Counted from the first letter of the stretch, positions 50,659 to 60,230 are shown. The stretch: 64,000 nt of DNA from Bradyrhizobium icense (GCF_001693385.1 NZ_CP016428.1:1240001-1304000), one strand, 5' to 3'. The notes: generated from the letters alone by a model not told the origin. A program made the numbers and translations.

Positions 50659-51405
50659 ATGCGCCAAAAGTACGAACATCCTCGAGACTGTAACTGCTTA
50701 GGTCGCCGGAATTTTCTCAAGATGGCGGGTAGCGCAACCGCTCTTGGTCTGGCCGGTGCCGGCGGCTTCGTGATTCCGGCATATGCCGACGCGCTGACCA
50801 AGGCGCAGCGGGATAATATGAGGCCCGATCAAATCATCCAGGCCATGAAGAATGGAAACCAGCGCTTTCGCAGAGGCGAAAGGAAGGAGCGCAACTATCT
50901 TCGTGAACAGAAGGCAAGCGCCGCTGGACAGTATCCTGCCGCGGCGTTGCTGACTTGTATCGACTCCCGTGCACCGGCCGAGGTGATCATGGATCTCGGC
51001 ATCGGCGACATCTTCAACTGCCGCGTCGCCGGCAACGTCGAGAACGCCGATATTCTCGGCAGCCTCGAGTTTGCCTGCAAACTTGCCGGCGCGAAGGTCG
51101 TGCTCGTAATGGGCCACACCGCGTGCGGTGCGATCAAGGGCGCGATCGACAATGCCGAGTTGGGCAACCTGACGGGATTGCTCGGCAAGATCAAACCGGC
51201 AGTCGAAGCGACGAAATACGCGGGCGAGCGATCCGCGAAGAACTACGACTTCGTCAACGCTGTCGCGCGAACGAACGTCGAGATGACTGTCGCAAACATT
51301 CGCAAAGGCAGCCCGATACTTGCCGAGCTGGAAGCCAAAGACAGCATCGACATTGCCGGAGCCATGTACAATCTCGAAACGGGCGCGGTGGAGTTCTTGG
51401 CCTGA
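50659..51405 (+). CDS. Beta-class carbonic anhydrase with Tat signal
   Basis: 248 residues. The N-terminus has the twin-arginine motif GRRNFLKMAG (15-24) and a hydrophobic stretch ending at AYADA, so the enzyme is predicted to be exported folded. Zinc ligands: C100 in LLTCIDSR (with D102 and R104 as the catalytic dyad), H153 and C156 in GHTACGAIKGA. All catalytic residues are intact. It interconverts CO2 and bicarbonate, here in the periplasm. DUF992 lies just upstream and may be cotranscribed. Confidence 0.94.
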   Translation: MRQKYEHPRDCNCLGRRNFLKMAGSATALGLAGAGGFVIPAYADALTKAQRDNMRPDQIIQAMKNGNQRFRRGERKERNYLREQKASAAGQYPAAALLTCIDSRAPAEVIMDLGIGDIFNCRVAGNVENADILGSLEFACKLAGAKVVLVMGHTACGAIKGAIDNAELGNLTGLLGKIKPAVEATKYAGERSAKNYDFVNAVARTNVEMTVANIRKGSPILAELEAKDSIDIAGAMYNLETGAVEFLA

Positions 51406-51464
51406 AGCCGGCCGCGTTTTGCGTAAACGGAGATGCCGTTCCAACGTGCCGACGACGCCCTTCG

Positions 51465-52409
51465 CTAGACAGTCTTCTGTCGCCCGTCAGCGCGGCGGCG
51501 CTCGATTCCGACGGCCGCCCAGTTCGGGCTGAAATCCAGCGTGAAGTCGCGAAAACTCTCCACGGCCGGCGAGAGCGATGCGCTGTGTCGTACGAACATT
51601 GCGATCTTCCATTTGACGGCCGGCTGCAGCAGCGGCAGGAACGTCAGTCCGAAGCCGCGCACCAGCGGCTCCGCCATCGAGGGGCAGATCACGGCGCCTT
51701 GTCTCACTCGCAGCAAGGACAGGGCGGTGTTCACCCGATGCACCGGCATCAATTCCCTTGGATGATGCCGCGGCGGTACGTTACTCAGCACATTGATGGC
51801 GATGTTCGGCATGTAGTTGAGCAGTGGCCGGTCGCGGAGATCCTTCCAACTGACCGACTTGCCTTTTGTCAACGGGTCGTCGCAGCGCAACGCCACCCAG
51901 AGCGGATCGGCGCAAATCATGTGAACTTCCACCGATTGGTCCGGAACGACACCGGCCGGCCCGAAGCCGATTTCGGTAGAGCCGTTCTGCAAGCCGGCCA
52001 GCACCTCCTGGATCGGCACGTCGTCGAAGCGGACGTCAACGCCGGGATGGCTGCTGTTGTATTCGGCGATGAGCTCCGGCAGCAGCGTGCAGGACAGCGT
52101 TTCGGGCGCCGCGACACGGACCAGCCCGCGGCGGAGCTCCTTGAGGTTCGTGAGATTTTCGAGCGCCTCGTCCAGGTTCGAGAGCACGCGCCGCGCCATT
52201 GGCGCGAAGGTCTCGCCGACCGCGGACGCAGACACTTTGCGGGTGGTGCGGTCCAGGAGGCGGACGCCGACGCGGCTCTCGAGCTCCTTGATCAATCCTG
52301 AGAGCGCCGCCTGCGACAAGTGCATGGCCTTGGCGGCTTCCGAGAAGCTTGAGGCCTCCAATACGGCGACGTAGGCGCGCAACTGCCGCAGTGTCACATC
52401 CATCGCCAT
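51465..52409 (-). CDS. LysR family transcriptional regulator
   Basis: 314 residues from the ATG at 52409 after GGGAGGAC. N-terminal helix-turn-helix (LRQLRAYVAVLEASSFSEAA then KAMHLSQAALSGLIKELES), C-terminal substrate domain (about 90-300) opening with RRGLVRVAAPETLSCTLLPE. It is divergent from a Bug-type binding-protein gene across 230 bases that include a 7-9-7 inverted repeat, the expected relationship for a LysR activator and its target. Confidence 0.94.
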   Translation of the reverse strand: MAMDVTLRQLRAYVAVLEASSFSEAAKAMHLSQAALSGLIKELESRVGVRLLDRTTRKVSASAVGETFAPMARRVLSNLDEALENLTNLKELRRGLVRVAAPETLSCTLLPELIAEYNSSHPGVDVRFDDVPIQEVLAGLQNGSTEIGFGPAGVVPDQSVEVHMICADPLWVALRCDDPLTKGKSVSWKDLRDRPLLNYMPNIAINVLSNVPPRHHPRELMPVHRVNTALSLLRVRQGAVICPSMAEPLVRGFGLTFLPLLQPAVKWKIAMFVRHSASLSPAVESFRDFTLDFSPNWAAVGIERRRADGRQKTV

Positions 52410-52483
52410 GCCCGCGTCCTCCCGGCGTCGCTTCCGACATTCATAGGGCAGGCTTATTAATCAGTCAAAAAATACACATTGTT

Positions 52484-52506
52484 CGATAGAAGGCGCGTCT
52501 CTATCG
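52484..52506. promoter_or_regulatory. Candidate LysR-binding inverted repeat
   Basis: CGATAGA (52484-52490) and TCTATCG (52500-52506) are exact complements separated by nine bases. It lies 75 bases upstream of the LysR start and about 130 bases from the divergent Bug-type gene, a usual position for a LysR recognition site. Confidence 0.6.
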
Positions 52507-52639
52507 TTGCGGCCTTGATGACACGAAGAGCCCGGCGATCCAGCAATGCGATCGCGCCAAAGCAGGCTCGATGAAAATGGGACGGACACGCCGGCTGCGC
52601 CGCTATTGCGGGCGGCCCTTTTAAGCCCCGGGGGCATTC

Positions 52640-53620
52640 ATGACAGTCACACGCCGAACTCTGCTGGGGACCATCGCCGCCGCCTTCGCCACAGGGCCGG
52701 GCTTACCTGCGTTCGCCGAGGGCAATTGGCCAACGCGGCTGGTGCGGCTGGTGTCGCCCTACGGGGCCGGCGGGGCCAACGACATCTCGCTGCGTATGCT
52801 GGCCGAGCAGCTCGGGCGCAGCCTCAACCAGCAGTTCATCGTCGAAAACAAGCCGGGCGCAGGCACGCGCATCGCCAACGAACTGGTCGCGCGCGCTGCG
52901 CCGGATGGATACACTTTTCTTTACGCGGCGGCGCCCTATGCGACGGCCGAAGCCCTGTTCGGGCAACTGAAATATGACCCGCGCAAGGACCTGCGGCCGG
53001 TGGCGATGGCCGTCATGGCGCCGATCTTTCTGATCGTCAACGCGAAGGCGCGCTTCAAGAACCTGCAGGAGCTGATCGCCTACGGCAAGTCGCAGCCCGA
53101 CGGCCTGACCTTTGCCTCGCCGGGCGCGGGCTCTCAACCGCATCTGGCGGCCGAGTTGCTGCTGAGGGACGCCGGCGTCAAGGGCCTCAACGTCCAGTAC
53201 CGCGGCGACGCGATGGCGTACACGGAGCTGCTCGCCGGCCGCGTCGATGCGACCTTGACTGCGATCAGCACGGCGTTGCCGCATATCCAGAGCGGCGATT
53301 TTCGCGTGCTGGGCGTCGCTTCCGCCGAGCGCAGCGCCATTTACCCACAGGCTCCGACCTTGCGCGAGCGGGGCTTTCCCAACGTGGTCGCTTCCGGATG
53401 GTACGGCTTCATGGCGCCATCAGCCACGCCGCAGCCGATCGTCGAGCGGATGCAGCAAGAGATCAATCGCGCGCTTGCCGACCCCGAGGTGAAACAGAAG
53501 CTGCCCGCCCAGGGACTGGAAGCACGCGCCGGCTCGGCCACCGAATTCGGCAAGTTCATCGACGACGAGACGCGGAAATGGGGCGAGGTGATCCGTGCGG
53601 CCGGCCTGAAGGGAGAATAG
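52640..53620 (+). CDS. Bug-family (TctC-type) substrate-binding protein with Tat-like signal
   Basis: 326 residues. The N-terminus TVTRRTLLGTIAAAFATG resembles a Tat signal. Mature start NWPTRLVRLVSPYGAGGAND, then FIVENKPGAGTRIANELVAR, KYDPRKDLRPVAMAV and GFPNVVASGWYGFMAPS are all Bug-family blocks. It presumably binds a small organic acid. It is divergent from the LysR gene. No TctA/TctB genes are near. Confidence 0.92.
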   Translation: MTVTRRTLLGTIAAAFATGPGLPAFAEGNWPTRLVRLVSPYGAGGANDISLRMLAEQLGRSLNQQFIVENKPGAGTRIANELVARAAPDGYTFLYAAAPYATAEALFGQLKYDPRKDLRPVAMAVMAPIFLIVNAKARFKNLQELIAYGKSQPDGLTFASPGAGSQPHLAAELLLRDAGVKGLNVQYRGDAMAYTELLAGRVDATLTAISTALPHIQSGDFRVLGVASAERSAIYPQAPTLRERGFPNVVASGWYGFMAPSATPQPIVERMQQEINRALADPEVKQKLPAQGLEARAGSATEFGKFIDDETRKWGEVIRAAGLKGE

Positions 53621-53625
53621 AGCGT

Positions 53626-54816
53626 TCAGTTCGCGTACAGGCCCTCAACGATCGGCAAGCGCGCGGCGCGTAGCGCCGGAAACAGCCCGCCGATCAGGCC
53701 CACGATCAGTGCGAGCATCACGCCCTCGGCAATCAGCCACGGGCTCAGCTTGAAGTCGAACACCACTTGCGTGAAGTTGCCGCCAAGAGTCGAAGCCGTG
53801 ACGCCATCGAAGATCAGGTAGGTGGCGGCGGCACCTAACAGGCCGCCGATGACGGCGAGCAACAGCGATTCGGCGAGCGTTCCGACAAAAGCCGGGAAGC
53901 CGCCAAAGCCGATCGCCCGCAGCGTTGCGATTTCGGTGGCGCGCGCGGCGACCGACGAATACATCGTGTTGAGCGCGCCGGCGACGGCTCCGAGCGCCAT
54001 CGCGATCGCCAGCGGCCAGCCGAGTTTCTGAATCAGGTCGGAAGTTTGCGACGCCTGTTCGGCGAAGTAGCTTGCTTCGGATTTGACGTCGAGCTTCAGC
54101 CGCGGATCGTTGTCGCTGTAGCTTTTGAGCTCGTTCAGCGCAGCCGGCCCGGTGAGCCGCGCGCGCACGGTCTGCACGATGTTGTTGCGGTTGAACAGGC
54201 TCTGCACCACGTTGAGATCGGCCCAGATCTCGGATTCGAACACGCTGCCGCCGGCCTCGAACACGCCGACGACGGTCCAGCGCGTGGCGCCGAACGATAC
54301 GGTAGAGCCGAGGTCCAGCCCTTCGAATTCCCGCAGCAGCGCCTTGCCGACCACCACTTCGTTGCTGCCGCGATTGAACATGCGGCCTGCGGTGATGCGA
54401 ACGTCCTTGCGCAACTCGGAGCCCTGCTCGCCGATCCCGCGCAGCGGCAGGTTGGCCTTGGTCTTGGTGGTGCGCTTGATGCCGTCGACCACGAGATAGA
54501 GCTCCGGCGAGATCAGCGGCTTGCCGTCGCTGCCGCGCGCGATGCCGGGTCCATCCTCGATCAGCCGCACCTGATCGCGGCTGACCGTGCTGTTGATCTC
54601 GGCCTGCGAGCCGGCCCGCAGCACGATGGCGATGTCGTCGGCGCCGGATCCCGCAATGGTGCGCTGGAAGCCATTGGCCATCGCCAGGAATGCGAGCAGC
54701 ACGATCACCACCAGCGCAATCGCGACCACCGTCGAAAGCGAGAGCCAGCGGCGCTGCGCGATGCTCTTGAGATTGATGGCGGTGACCGCCGCCACTTGAA
54801 GCCAAAGCGAACGCAT
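53626..54816 (-). CDS. FtsX-like ABC permease, second of a pair (DevC/MacB type)
   Basis: 396 residues. Four membrane helices in the MacB/FtsX arrangement: one near the N-terminus (about 27-49, LSTVVAIALVVIVLLAFLAM), a large periplasmic domain (about 50-270), then three C-terminal helices (WPLAIAMALGAVAGALNTMY; AESLLLAVIGGLLGAAATYL; LIAEGVMLALIVGLIGGLFP). It is last in the exporter operon, two bases after the first permease. The coupling-loop motif ATEIATLRAIGFG fits interaction with the ATPase. Confidence 0.92.
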   Translation of the reverse strand: MRSLWLQVAAVTAINLKSIAQRRWLSLSTVVAIALVVIVLLAFLAMANGFQRTIAGSGADDIAIVLRAGSQAEINSTVSRDQVRLIEDGPGIARGSDGKPLISPELYLVVDGIKRTTKTKANLPLRGIGEQGSELRKDVRITAGRMFNRGSNEVVVGKALLREFEGLDLGSTVSFGATRWTVVGVFEAGGSVFESEIWADLNVVQSLFNRNNIVQTVRARLTGPAALNELKSYSDNDPRLKLDVKSEASYFAEQASQTSDLIQKLGWPLAIAMALGAVAGALNTMYSSVAARATEIATLRAIGFGGFPAFVGTLAESLLLAVIGGLLGAAATYLIFDGVTASTLGGNFTQVVFDFKLSPWLIAEGVMLALIVGLIGGLFPALRAARLPIVEGLYAN

Positions 54817-54818
54817 GC

Positions 54819-55979
54819 CTATCCCCGTCCGAGCGCGGTTGCAATCTTGAGCCGCATGGCGTTGAGCGCCGGGATGATCCCGGTGATCAGCCCCAGCGCG
54901 ATCATCAGCGCCAGCCCCTGCAGAGCTATGGTCGGCGATACGGCAAAACCGGGCACGACGTTGGCGAGGCTGTTGCGCAGCGCCATGGCGATCAGCGCGG
55001 CAATCGCCAGTCCGGGAATTCCGCCGAGCAGCGCCAGCAACACGGATTCGCCGAGCACCATCGTCAGGATTCGCGCGCCTGAAAATCCGAGCGTCTTCAG
55101 TACGCCGATCTCGCGGGTACGCTCCCGGATCGACAGCGCCATCGTGTTGCCGACAATCATCAGAATGGTGACGAAGGCGGCGCCGACCACCAGCAGCACG
55201 ATCAGGGCGATGTTGCCGAACTGCGCCGCAAAGGCCTTGCCGAAGGCCTTTTCAGTGTCGGTCGAGGTCTCGGCCGTGGAATTGGCGAACATCGCGTCGA
55301 TGGCCTTGGCCACGCGATCGTTGTTTTCGGGGGAGGTGGTCTGGAGAATCATCCAGCCGATGGTGTCTTTTCCGAAACTGCGGGTCTCGTCGAAATAGGG
55401 ATACTGGAACAGGAGGAAGTTGGTATCGACGTGCTGGGCCTTGCCCTTGGCGATGCCGGCAATGGTGAGATCCCAGGTGTGACCACCGCTCTTCTGGCTG
55501 AAGATGTTGCTATTGAGAGGAATGCGGTCGCCGATCTTCCAGCCCCACTTCTGCGCCAGCGTTTCACCGACCACCGCGCTGCCGCGGTCGCGTATGAAGG
55601 CCTGAAGCTGCTCGGGAGGAACGTCGATTTCGCTGCGATAGACGTCGAAATAGGTGTTTGGCTCGATCGCGAGCGCCATGATGAAGTTCTTCGGGTCCTG
55701 ATAATAGCCGCCGAACCAGTTGGCGAAGGTCACCTGCCGCACCCCTTCCACCGCTTTTACGCGGTTGAAGTAGGCGATCGGCATCGGCTGGGTGAAGTTG
55801 ATCTTGTTGACCGTGATCATCCGATCAGCGGCGGCGGCATCCTCGCCGGCGGTGAAGGCGCGGTAAAATCCGGCGAGCACGCCGAAGATCATGAAGGCGA
55901 TCAGGATCGACACGATCATCAGGCTTGCGCGCAATTTGCGGCGGAACAGGTTTTTCCGGACCAGGTCGAAGTCGTTCAC
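54819..55979 (-). CDS. FtsX-like ABC permease, first of a pair (DevC/MacB type)
   Basis: 386 residues from a GTG at 55979 that shares GTGA with the ATPase stop. The same topology as its neighbour: FRRKLRASLMIVSILIAFMI near the N-terminus, a periplasmic domain, then LIVLLVVGAAFVTILMIVGN, a conserved REIGVLKTLGFSGARILTMV loop and two further helices. The pair of different permeases implies a heterodimeric pump. Confidence 0.92.
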   Translation of the reverse strand: MNDFDLVRKNLFRRKLRASLMIVSILIAFMIFGVLAGFYRAFTAGEDAAAADRMITVNKINFTQPMPIAYFNRVKAVEGVRQVTFANWFGGYYQDPKNFIMALAIEPNTYFDVYRSEIDVPPEQLQAFIRDRGSAVVGETLAQKWGWKIGDRIPLNSNIFSQKSGGHTWDLTIAGIAKGKAQHVDTNFLLFQYPYFDETRSFGKDTIGWMILQTTSPENNDRVAKAIDAMFANSTAETSTDTEKAFGKAFAAQFGNIALIVLLVVGAAFVTILMIVGNTMALSIRERTREIGVLKTLGFSGARILTMVLGESVLLALLGGIPGLAIAALIAMALRNSLANVVPGFAVSPTIALQGLALMIALGLITGIIPALNAMRLKIATALGRG

Positions 55980-56674
55980 GCGGCAAGCTCCCGTTCGACG
56001 AAGCGGCCCTTGTCGAGATGCAAGACGCGCTTGGCATAGTTTGCCGCCGCGGGATCGTGGGTGACCATCACGATGGTCTTGCCGAGCTCGCCATTGAGCA
56101 GTTGCAGGATCGAAAGGATTTCGTCGGCGGATTGACGGTCGAGGTCGCCGGTCGGCTCGTCGCACAGCAAGAGGTTCGGATCCGAGACGATGGCGCGCGC
56201 AATCGCAACACGCTGCTGCTGGCCGCCCGACATTTCGCGCGGACGGTGCTTGACGCGATCGGCGAGCCCAACCACGGAAAGCGCGGTGTGAACACGATCG
56301 GCGCGCTCCTTGCTGCGCAATCTCGTGAGCAACAGCGGAAGTTCCACGTTCTGCGCCGCCGTCAGCATCGGCATCAGATTGTAGAACTGGAAGATGAAGC
56401 CGATATTGGCGGCTCGCCAGGCTGCCAATTCGCCTTCGGATAGACCGTCGATGCGCTGGTCCGCCACCGCGATCTCGCCCCCGTCGACGCGATCGATGCC
56501 GCCCAGCAGGTTGAGTAGCGTCGTCTTGCCCGAACCCGATGGTCCCATAACGGCGACGAAATCGCCGCGGGGAATCGCAAGATCGAGATGATCGAAAATC
56601 GAGATGGTTTCCTTTCCCTTGGTGAAACGCTTGCTTACGCCGGTAAGGCGAACCATCGGGTGTTCGGCTGTCAC
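55976..56674 (-). CDS. ABC transporter ATPase (LolD/MacB/DevA type)
   Basis: 232 residues. Walker [10 protein letters not shown] (44-52), Q-loop [20 protein letters not shown], signature [16 protein letters not shown], Walker [13 protein letters not shown], switch His in [14 protein letters not shown]. The length and the [12 protein letters not shown] motif are those of the mechanotransmission exporters (MacB, LolD, DevA). It starts 30 bases after the adaptor gene and overlaps the first permease. Confidence 0.95.
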   Translation of the reverse strand: MTAEHPMVRLTGVSKRFTKGKETISIFDHLDLAIPRGDFVAVMGPSGSGKTTLLNLLGGIDRVDGGEIAVADQRIDGLSEGELAAWRAANIGFIFQFYNLMPMLTAAQNVELPLLLTRLRSKERADRVHTALSVVGLADRVKHRPREMSGGQQQRVAIARAIVSDPNLLLCDEPTGDLDRQSADEILSILQLLNGELGKTIVMVTHDPAAANYAKRVLHLDKGRFVERELAA

Positions 56675-56703
56675 GTTTGTCTCCTCTTTGAATCGATCGG
56701 GAG

Positions 56704-57768
56704 CTAATTCGCGGCGCTGGCGTCGGCGGCGCCGTTTGCCTTGGCTTCGCGCAGAAAGTTCACCTTCACTGCCATGTCGGGCAGGATGCGCGGGTCCCTC
56801 TTGTCGAAGCGGATGCGGACCTTCACGGTGGCCTTTTCGCGGTTTGCGGTCGGCACGATCGCGATCACGGAGGCGGGAATGGTCCAGTCCGGATAGGCAT
56901 CCAGCACCGCGTTCACGGCACCGCCGGGAGTGACACGGCCGATGAAGGCCTCGTTCACATCGACCTCGATTTCGATGGAATCCATGTCGACGATGGTGCA
57001 GATGCCGGTGCGGGTGAAGCCGCCGACCGACATCGGCGAAATCATCTCGCCGGGTTGCGCGCTGCGGTCGATGACGACGCCGGCGAATGGCGCGCGGATT
57101 TGGTGCTTGTCGAGCAGCGAAGCGCTGCGCTTGGCGTCGATCTTGGCGGTCTCGAGTTGCGACTGCGCCTGGCGCAATTGCGCGCTGAGCACGCCGACCC
57201 GAGCCTGCGCCTTGGTCAGATCGGCCTCGGTGGCAAAGTTCTTCTGCGACAATGTCTGTACCCGCGACATGATCCGGGTCGCGTCCTCCAGATCGGCGGT
57301 GATCGCGGCGACGGCGGCGTCGGCGGTCTCGACACGCGAGCGCGCCAGCTCATAGTCCCTTTCAGCCAGCACGCTGTCGAGCCGCGCGACGACTTGCCCT
57401 TCGGTCACCGTCCTGCCTTCATCGGTGAAGACCTCGACCACCTTGCCGGTAATCTCGGCCGCAACGGTTGCCTTGCGGCGCGCCACCACATAGCCGGAGG
57501 CCGCCAGGCTGCCGGCCGCCTTGCCATTCGTTGCGGCCTGCTGGGGCCCTTGCGGTTGCGAGGCGGGCTGCGGTGCGGCCTGCGATAAGGTTTCTTTGGG
57601 AGGGTCCTGCCTGCGCAATTCGAAGGCGGCAAAGGCGGCAAATGCGACGACGACGCAGGCGGCAACTGCCGCCGAGATCGGCAGCCAGCGGCGCTTCGGT
57701 CGTTCCACCTTGTCGGTGCTGCGATCGATGGTCAGCGACCTCAGCAGTTTGCTCTTGTCTTCGCGCAT
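56704..57768 (-). CDS. Periplasmic adaptor (MacA/DevB-like membrane-fusion protein)
   Basis: 354 residues. Short cytoplasmic tail, one membrane helix (about 30-50, PISAAVAACVVVAFAAFAAF), Gln/Pro/Ala-rich spacer, lipoyl half VVARRKATVAAEITGKVVEV, a coiled-coil hairpin (about 140-205) and DKHQIRAPFAGVVIDRSAQP for the second half. First gene of an operon with the ATPase and two FtsX-like permeases. With an outer membrane factor encoded elsewhere it would form a complete tripartite exporter. The substrate is unknown. Confidence 0.92.
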   Translation of the reverse strand: MREDKSKLLRSLTIDRSTDKVERPKRRWLPISAAVAACVVVAFAAFAAFELRRQDPPKETLSQAAPQPASQPQGPQQAATNGKAAGSLAASGYVVARRKATVAAEITGKVVEVFTDEGRTVTEGQVVARLDSVLAERDYELARSRVETADAAVAAITADLEDATRIMSRVQTLSQKNFATEADLTKAQARVGVLSAQLRQAQSQLETAKIDAKRSASLLDKHQIRAPFAGVVIDRSAQPGEMISPMSVGGFTRTGICTIVDMDSIEIEVDVNEAFIGRVTPGGAVNAVLDAYPDWTIPASVIAIVPTANREKATVKVRIRFDKRDPRILPDMAVKVNFLREAKANGAADASAAN

Positions 57769-58317
57769 CGTTCATTTCCATCCGGCTGCTCGCTGCAGCT
57801 TCCGCGCGGGCGGCATCGGTCTCGCGCGGGCGGTCTCTCTTACAGCCGATCCACATGTCTCGCCATAGCGGCAGTCGAGCCCTCAGCTTTTTCCCTCAGG
57901 CGGCGACCCCAGCTCGGTTGTAAATCACGTTCAGCTCTCGCGCGCGCCGGGCGGCGCCCATTTTTCGACGAGGCGAATGGCGGAAATCTAAAGCCTAATG
58001 GCGATAGAAGCAATTCTTGGAACCAGCAAGAGTTGTATGCGCCGCATCGCCAATTTGCAAACCGTCGGCATCGCGGATCCCTGGGTAAAACGCCGATGAT
58101 CGTGAAGTGACATCAAAACCAGGCAAAATCTTGCAGTCGGAACCTGCAACTGGACCCGCGCCTGTATTTCTCCGCGCCCAGATGCATAATGCTAAGGTTG
58201 AAGGCCCACCAGCCGGGAGGGTTTTCTTGAAGCGATATTTTCTGACGCTCGCATTTGGGAATGTTCTAAGGCAAGAGCTTGAGGAATTGCGGAAGCCTCA
58301 CCGTGGTTGATCTGCCT
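57769..58317. other. Gap between the exporter operon and the DUF2066 gene, no gene recognised
   Basis: About 550 bases of divergent spacing. Short open frames occur but none resembles a protein family. I see no clear repeat, riboswitch or operator, only a slight drop in GC near 57980-58070. Promoters for the adaptor gene (leftward) and the DUF2066 gene (rightward) must lie here. Confidence 0.5.
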
Positions 58318-59184
58318 ATGACGAGACGCCGGCCTGTTTTGATATGGCTTGGTGCTGTCAGCGCCATCGTCAGCATGCTCTCTGCAACAGCCCTGGTTTG
58401 GTGCGCTAGCGCGCTGGCGGCGGGCGCTGATCTATATCGGGTGCAGACTGTCGTAACGGGGCAGGGCGAGGCCAACCGCATCATCGGCTTTGCTTCCTGT
58501 CTGGAAGACGTCCTGATCAAGGTGTCCGGCGCACAGAAACTCGCAGGCGACCGCCGTTTGGCGGCCTACAAATCGAACGCAAAAAGTTTCGTCAAGGCAT
58601 TCAACTATCGCGACCAGTTTTTGGGTAAGCCTGTTCGTGACGAGCAGGGCACCCGTGATCGGCCGTACGATCTGACGGTCGATTTTGACGAAAAGAAAAT
58701 CGACGATGTTCTCAAGGCGCTTGGCCTCAAGCCGTGGCTTTCACCACGTCCGCGGCTTGCCGTTTTTGTCGAGATGGAGAACGGCCCGAGGAAATTTGTT
58801 GTCACGGCCGATGGAACCCCGTCCGATTTGCAGCGAGACGCGCTGTTTGCGGCGGCGGACAGGCGCGGGATGGCCATCGTGCTGCCCAGCGCGGCGGCGT
58901 TGGCGAAAGCGGGCCTCGAGGGTGCGAAGCTCGATACCGTGTCATCCTCGACCCTGGCGCCGCTCGCGACCGAGCACGGTGGGGAACTTGCGTTGGTCGG
59001 ACACCTGGTCTGGAGTGACGGTGAGCTTGGCTGGGTCACACGTTGGCGGATGGATTGGCAAGGCCGGACGCACGTCTGGGACGTACGCGGCGTTACGTTC
59101 GACGAAGCCTTCCGGCGTGGCGTCGGCGGCGCGGCCCAGGTTTTGTCCGACAACGGCGATCCGGCCGGCCGCGCGCGGCGCTGA
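58318..59184 (+). CDS. DUF2066 domain protein, secreted
   Basis: 288 residues from the ATG at 58318; TTG or GTG starts up to 13 codons upstream are possible since no strong ribosome-binding site is seen. A hydrophobic N-terminal segment (about 8-35, ending ASALAAGADLY) is followed by a domain with ANRIIGFASCLEDVLIKVSG and the DUF2066 run RPYDLTVDFDEKKIDDVLKA. Periplasmic, function unknown. It is convergent with the alcohol dehydrogenase gene and monocistronic. Confidence 0.85.
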   Translation: MTRRRPVLIWLGAVSAIVSMLSATALVWCASALAAGADLYRVQTVVTGQGEANRIIGFASCLEDVLIKVSGAQKLAGDRRLAAYKSNAKSFVKAFNYRDQFLGKPVRDEQGTRDRPYDLTVDFDEKKIDDVLKALGLKPWLSPRPRLAVFVEMENGPRKFVVTADGTPSDLQRDALFAAADRRGMAIVLPSAAALAKAGLEGAKLDTVSSSTLAPLATEHGGELALVGHLVWSDGELGWVTRWRMDWQGRTHVWDVRGVTFDEAFRRGVGGAAQVLSDNGDPAGRARR

Positions 59185-59216
59185 CGGAATTGGCCGCGGG
59201 TTAGCGCGATGGCGCT

Positions 59217-60230
59217 TCACCCGATCTCGATCGCCACTTTGCCAAAATGCGCGCCGCTCTCCATGTGCGCAAATGCGTCTCTGACCTGATCGAAACGGAA
59301 CGTTCGGTCGATCACCGGCTTCATGCCGTTGACGGTAATCGCATCCACCATCGCCTGGAGATCCTCGACCGAGCCGACGGTGACGCCTTGCAGCCGCTGC
59401 TGCTGCATGACCATCAATGGCAGCCGCAGGTCGGGCGGCGGCGGCCCGGCGAGCACGCCGATGAAGGCGATGGTGCCGCCAATCCTGACAGCCCGGATCG
59501 ATTCGTTCAGCGTGCCGACCCCGCCGACCTCCACGACCAGATCGACGCCGTGAATGCTCCATTCGCGGGCCTTCTTTCCCCAGTCGGGTGTCGTCCTGTA
59601 ATTCAGCGTAAAGTCGGCACCGAGCTTCTTGAGGCGTTCGATCTTCGCATCGCTGGACGAGGTTGCGATGACGCGCGCGCCGCACATTTTGGCAAACTGA
59701 ATGGCGAACAGGGATACCCCGCCGGTGCCCTGCGTCAGAACAGTCTGGCCGGGCCTCACGCCGCCGAGCTTTGTCACTGCGCTCCAGGCCGTGAGTCCGG
59801 CGCAGGGCAGTGCGGCGGCTTCGATGTCGCTGAGATGCTCCGGCGTTCTGACCAGCGCGTGCTTCGGAAAGAGCCGATACTCGCTAAGGACGCCGTCCAC
59901 CGAGCCGCCGAGGGCTGAGCGCATTTTTGCTTCGCTCGGTTCACCGCCGATCCAGCCTTCGAAGAAGCTGCCGATGACGCGGTCGCCGGCGGCGAATTCC
60001 CGCACGCCCGGACCCACCCGCTCGACGATTCCCGCGCCGTCCGAAACCGGCACCAGCGGAAATTTCTGACGCGAACCGTAACCGCCCTTGACGGTGATGA
60101 GATCGCGGTAATTCAGCGTTGCCGCTTTGAGCCGGACCAGCACCTCGCCGTCGCCGGGCGTCGGCACAGGTTTGTCCACGAGGGCAAGTCCATCGATTCC
60201 GCTCGGTCCCTGTAGCTCGTAACATTTCAA
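59217..60230 (-). CDS. Zinc-type alcohol dehydrogenase/quinone reductase-like (MDR family)
   Basis: 337 residues from a TTG at 60230 that follows AAAGGAG with a 7-base spacer; no ATG in frame fits. Medium-chain dehydrogenase fold: N-terminal GroES-like domain with ATLNYRDLITVKGGYG and GDRVIGSFFEGWIGGE, then nucleotide-binding VLTQGTGGVSLFAIQFAKMC. The usual structural four-cysteine zinc cluster is absent. It may reduce or oxidise an alcohol, ketone or enone with NAD(P)H. It lies 74 bases after the azoreductase gene on the same strand. Confidence 0.9.
   Translation of the reverse strand: MKCYELQGPSGIDGLALVDKPVPTPGDGEVLVRLKAATLNYRDLITVKGGYGSRQKFPLVPVSDGAGIVERVGPGVREFAAGDRVIGSFFEGWIGGEPSEAKMRSALGGSVDGVLSEYRLFPKHALVRTPEHLSDIEAAALPCAGLTAWSAVTKLGGVRPGQTVLTQGTGGVSLFAIQFAKMCGARVIATSSSDAKIERLKKLGADFTLNYRTTPDWGKKAREWSIHGVDLVVEVGGVGTLNESIRAVRIGGTIAFIGVLAGPPPPDLRLPLMVMQQQRLQGVTVGSVEDLQAMVDAITVNGMKPVIDRTFRFDQVRDAFAHMESGAHFGKVAIEIG

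Noticed and set aside
58107..58310. A 67-codon frame before the DUF2066 gene
   Set aside because: It lacks a ribosome-binding site and family resemblance, and lies in expected promoter space.
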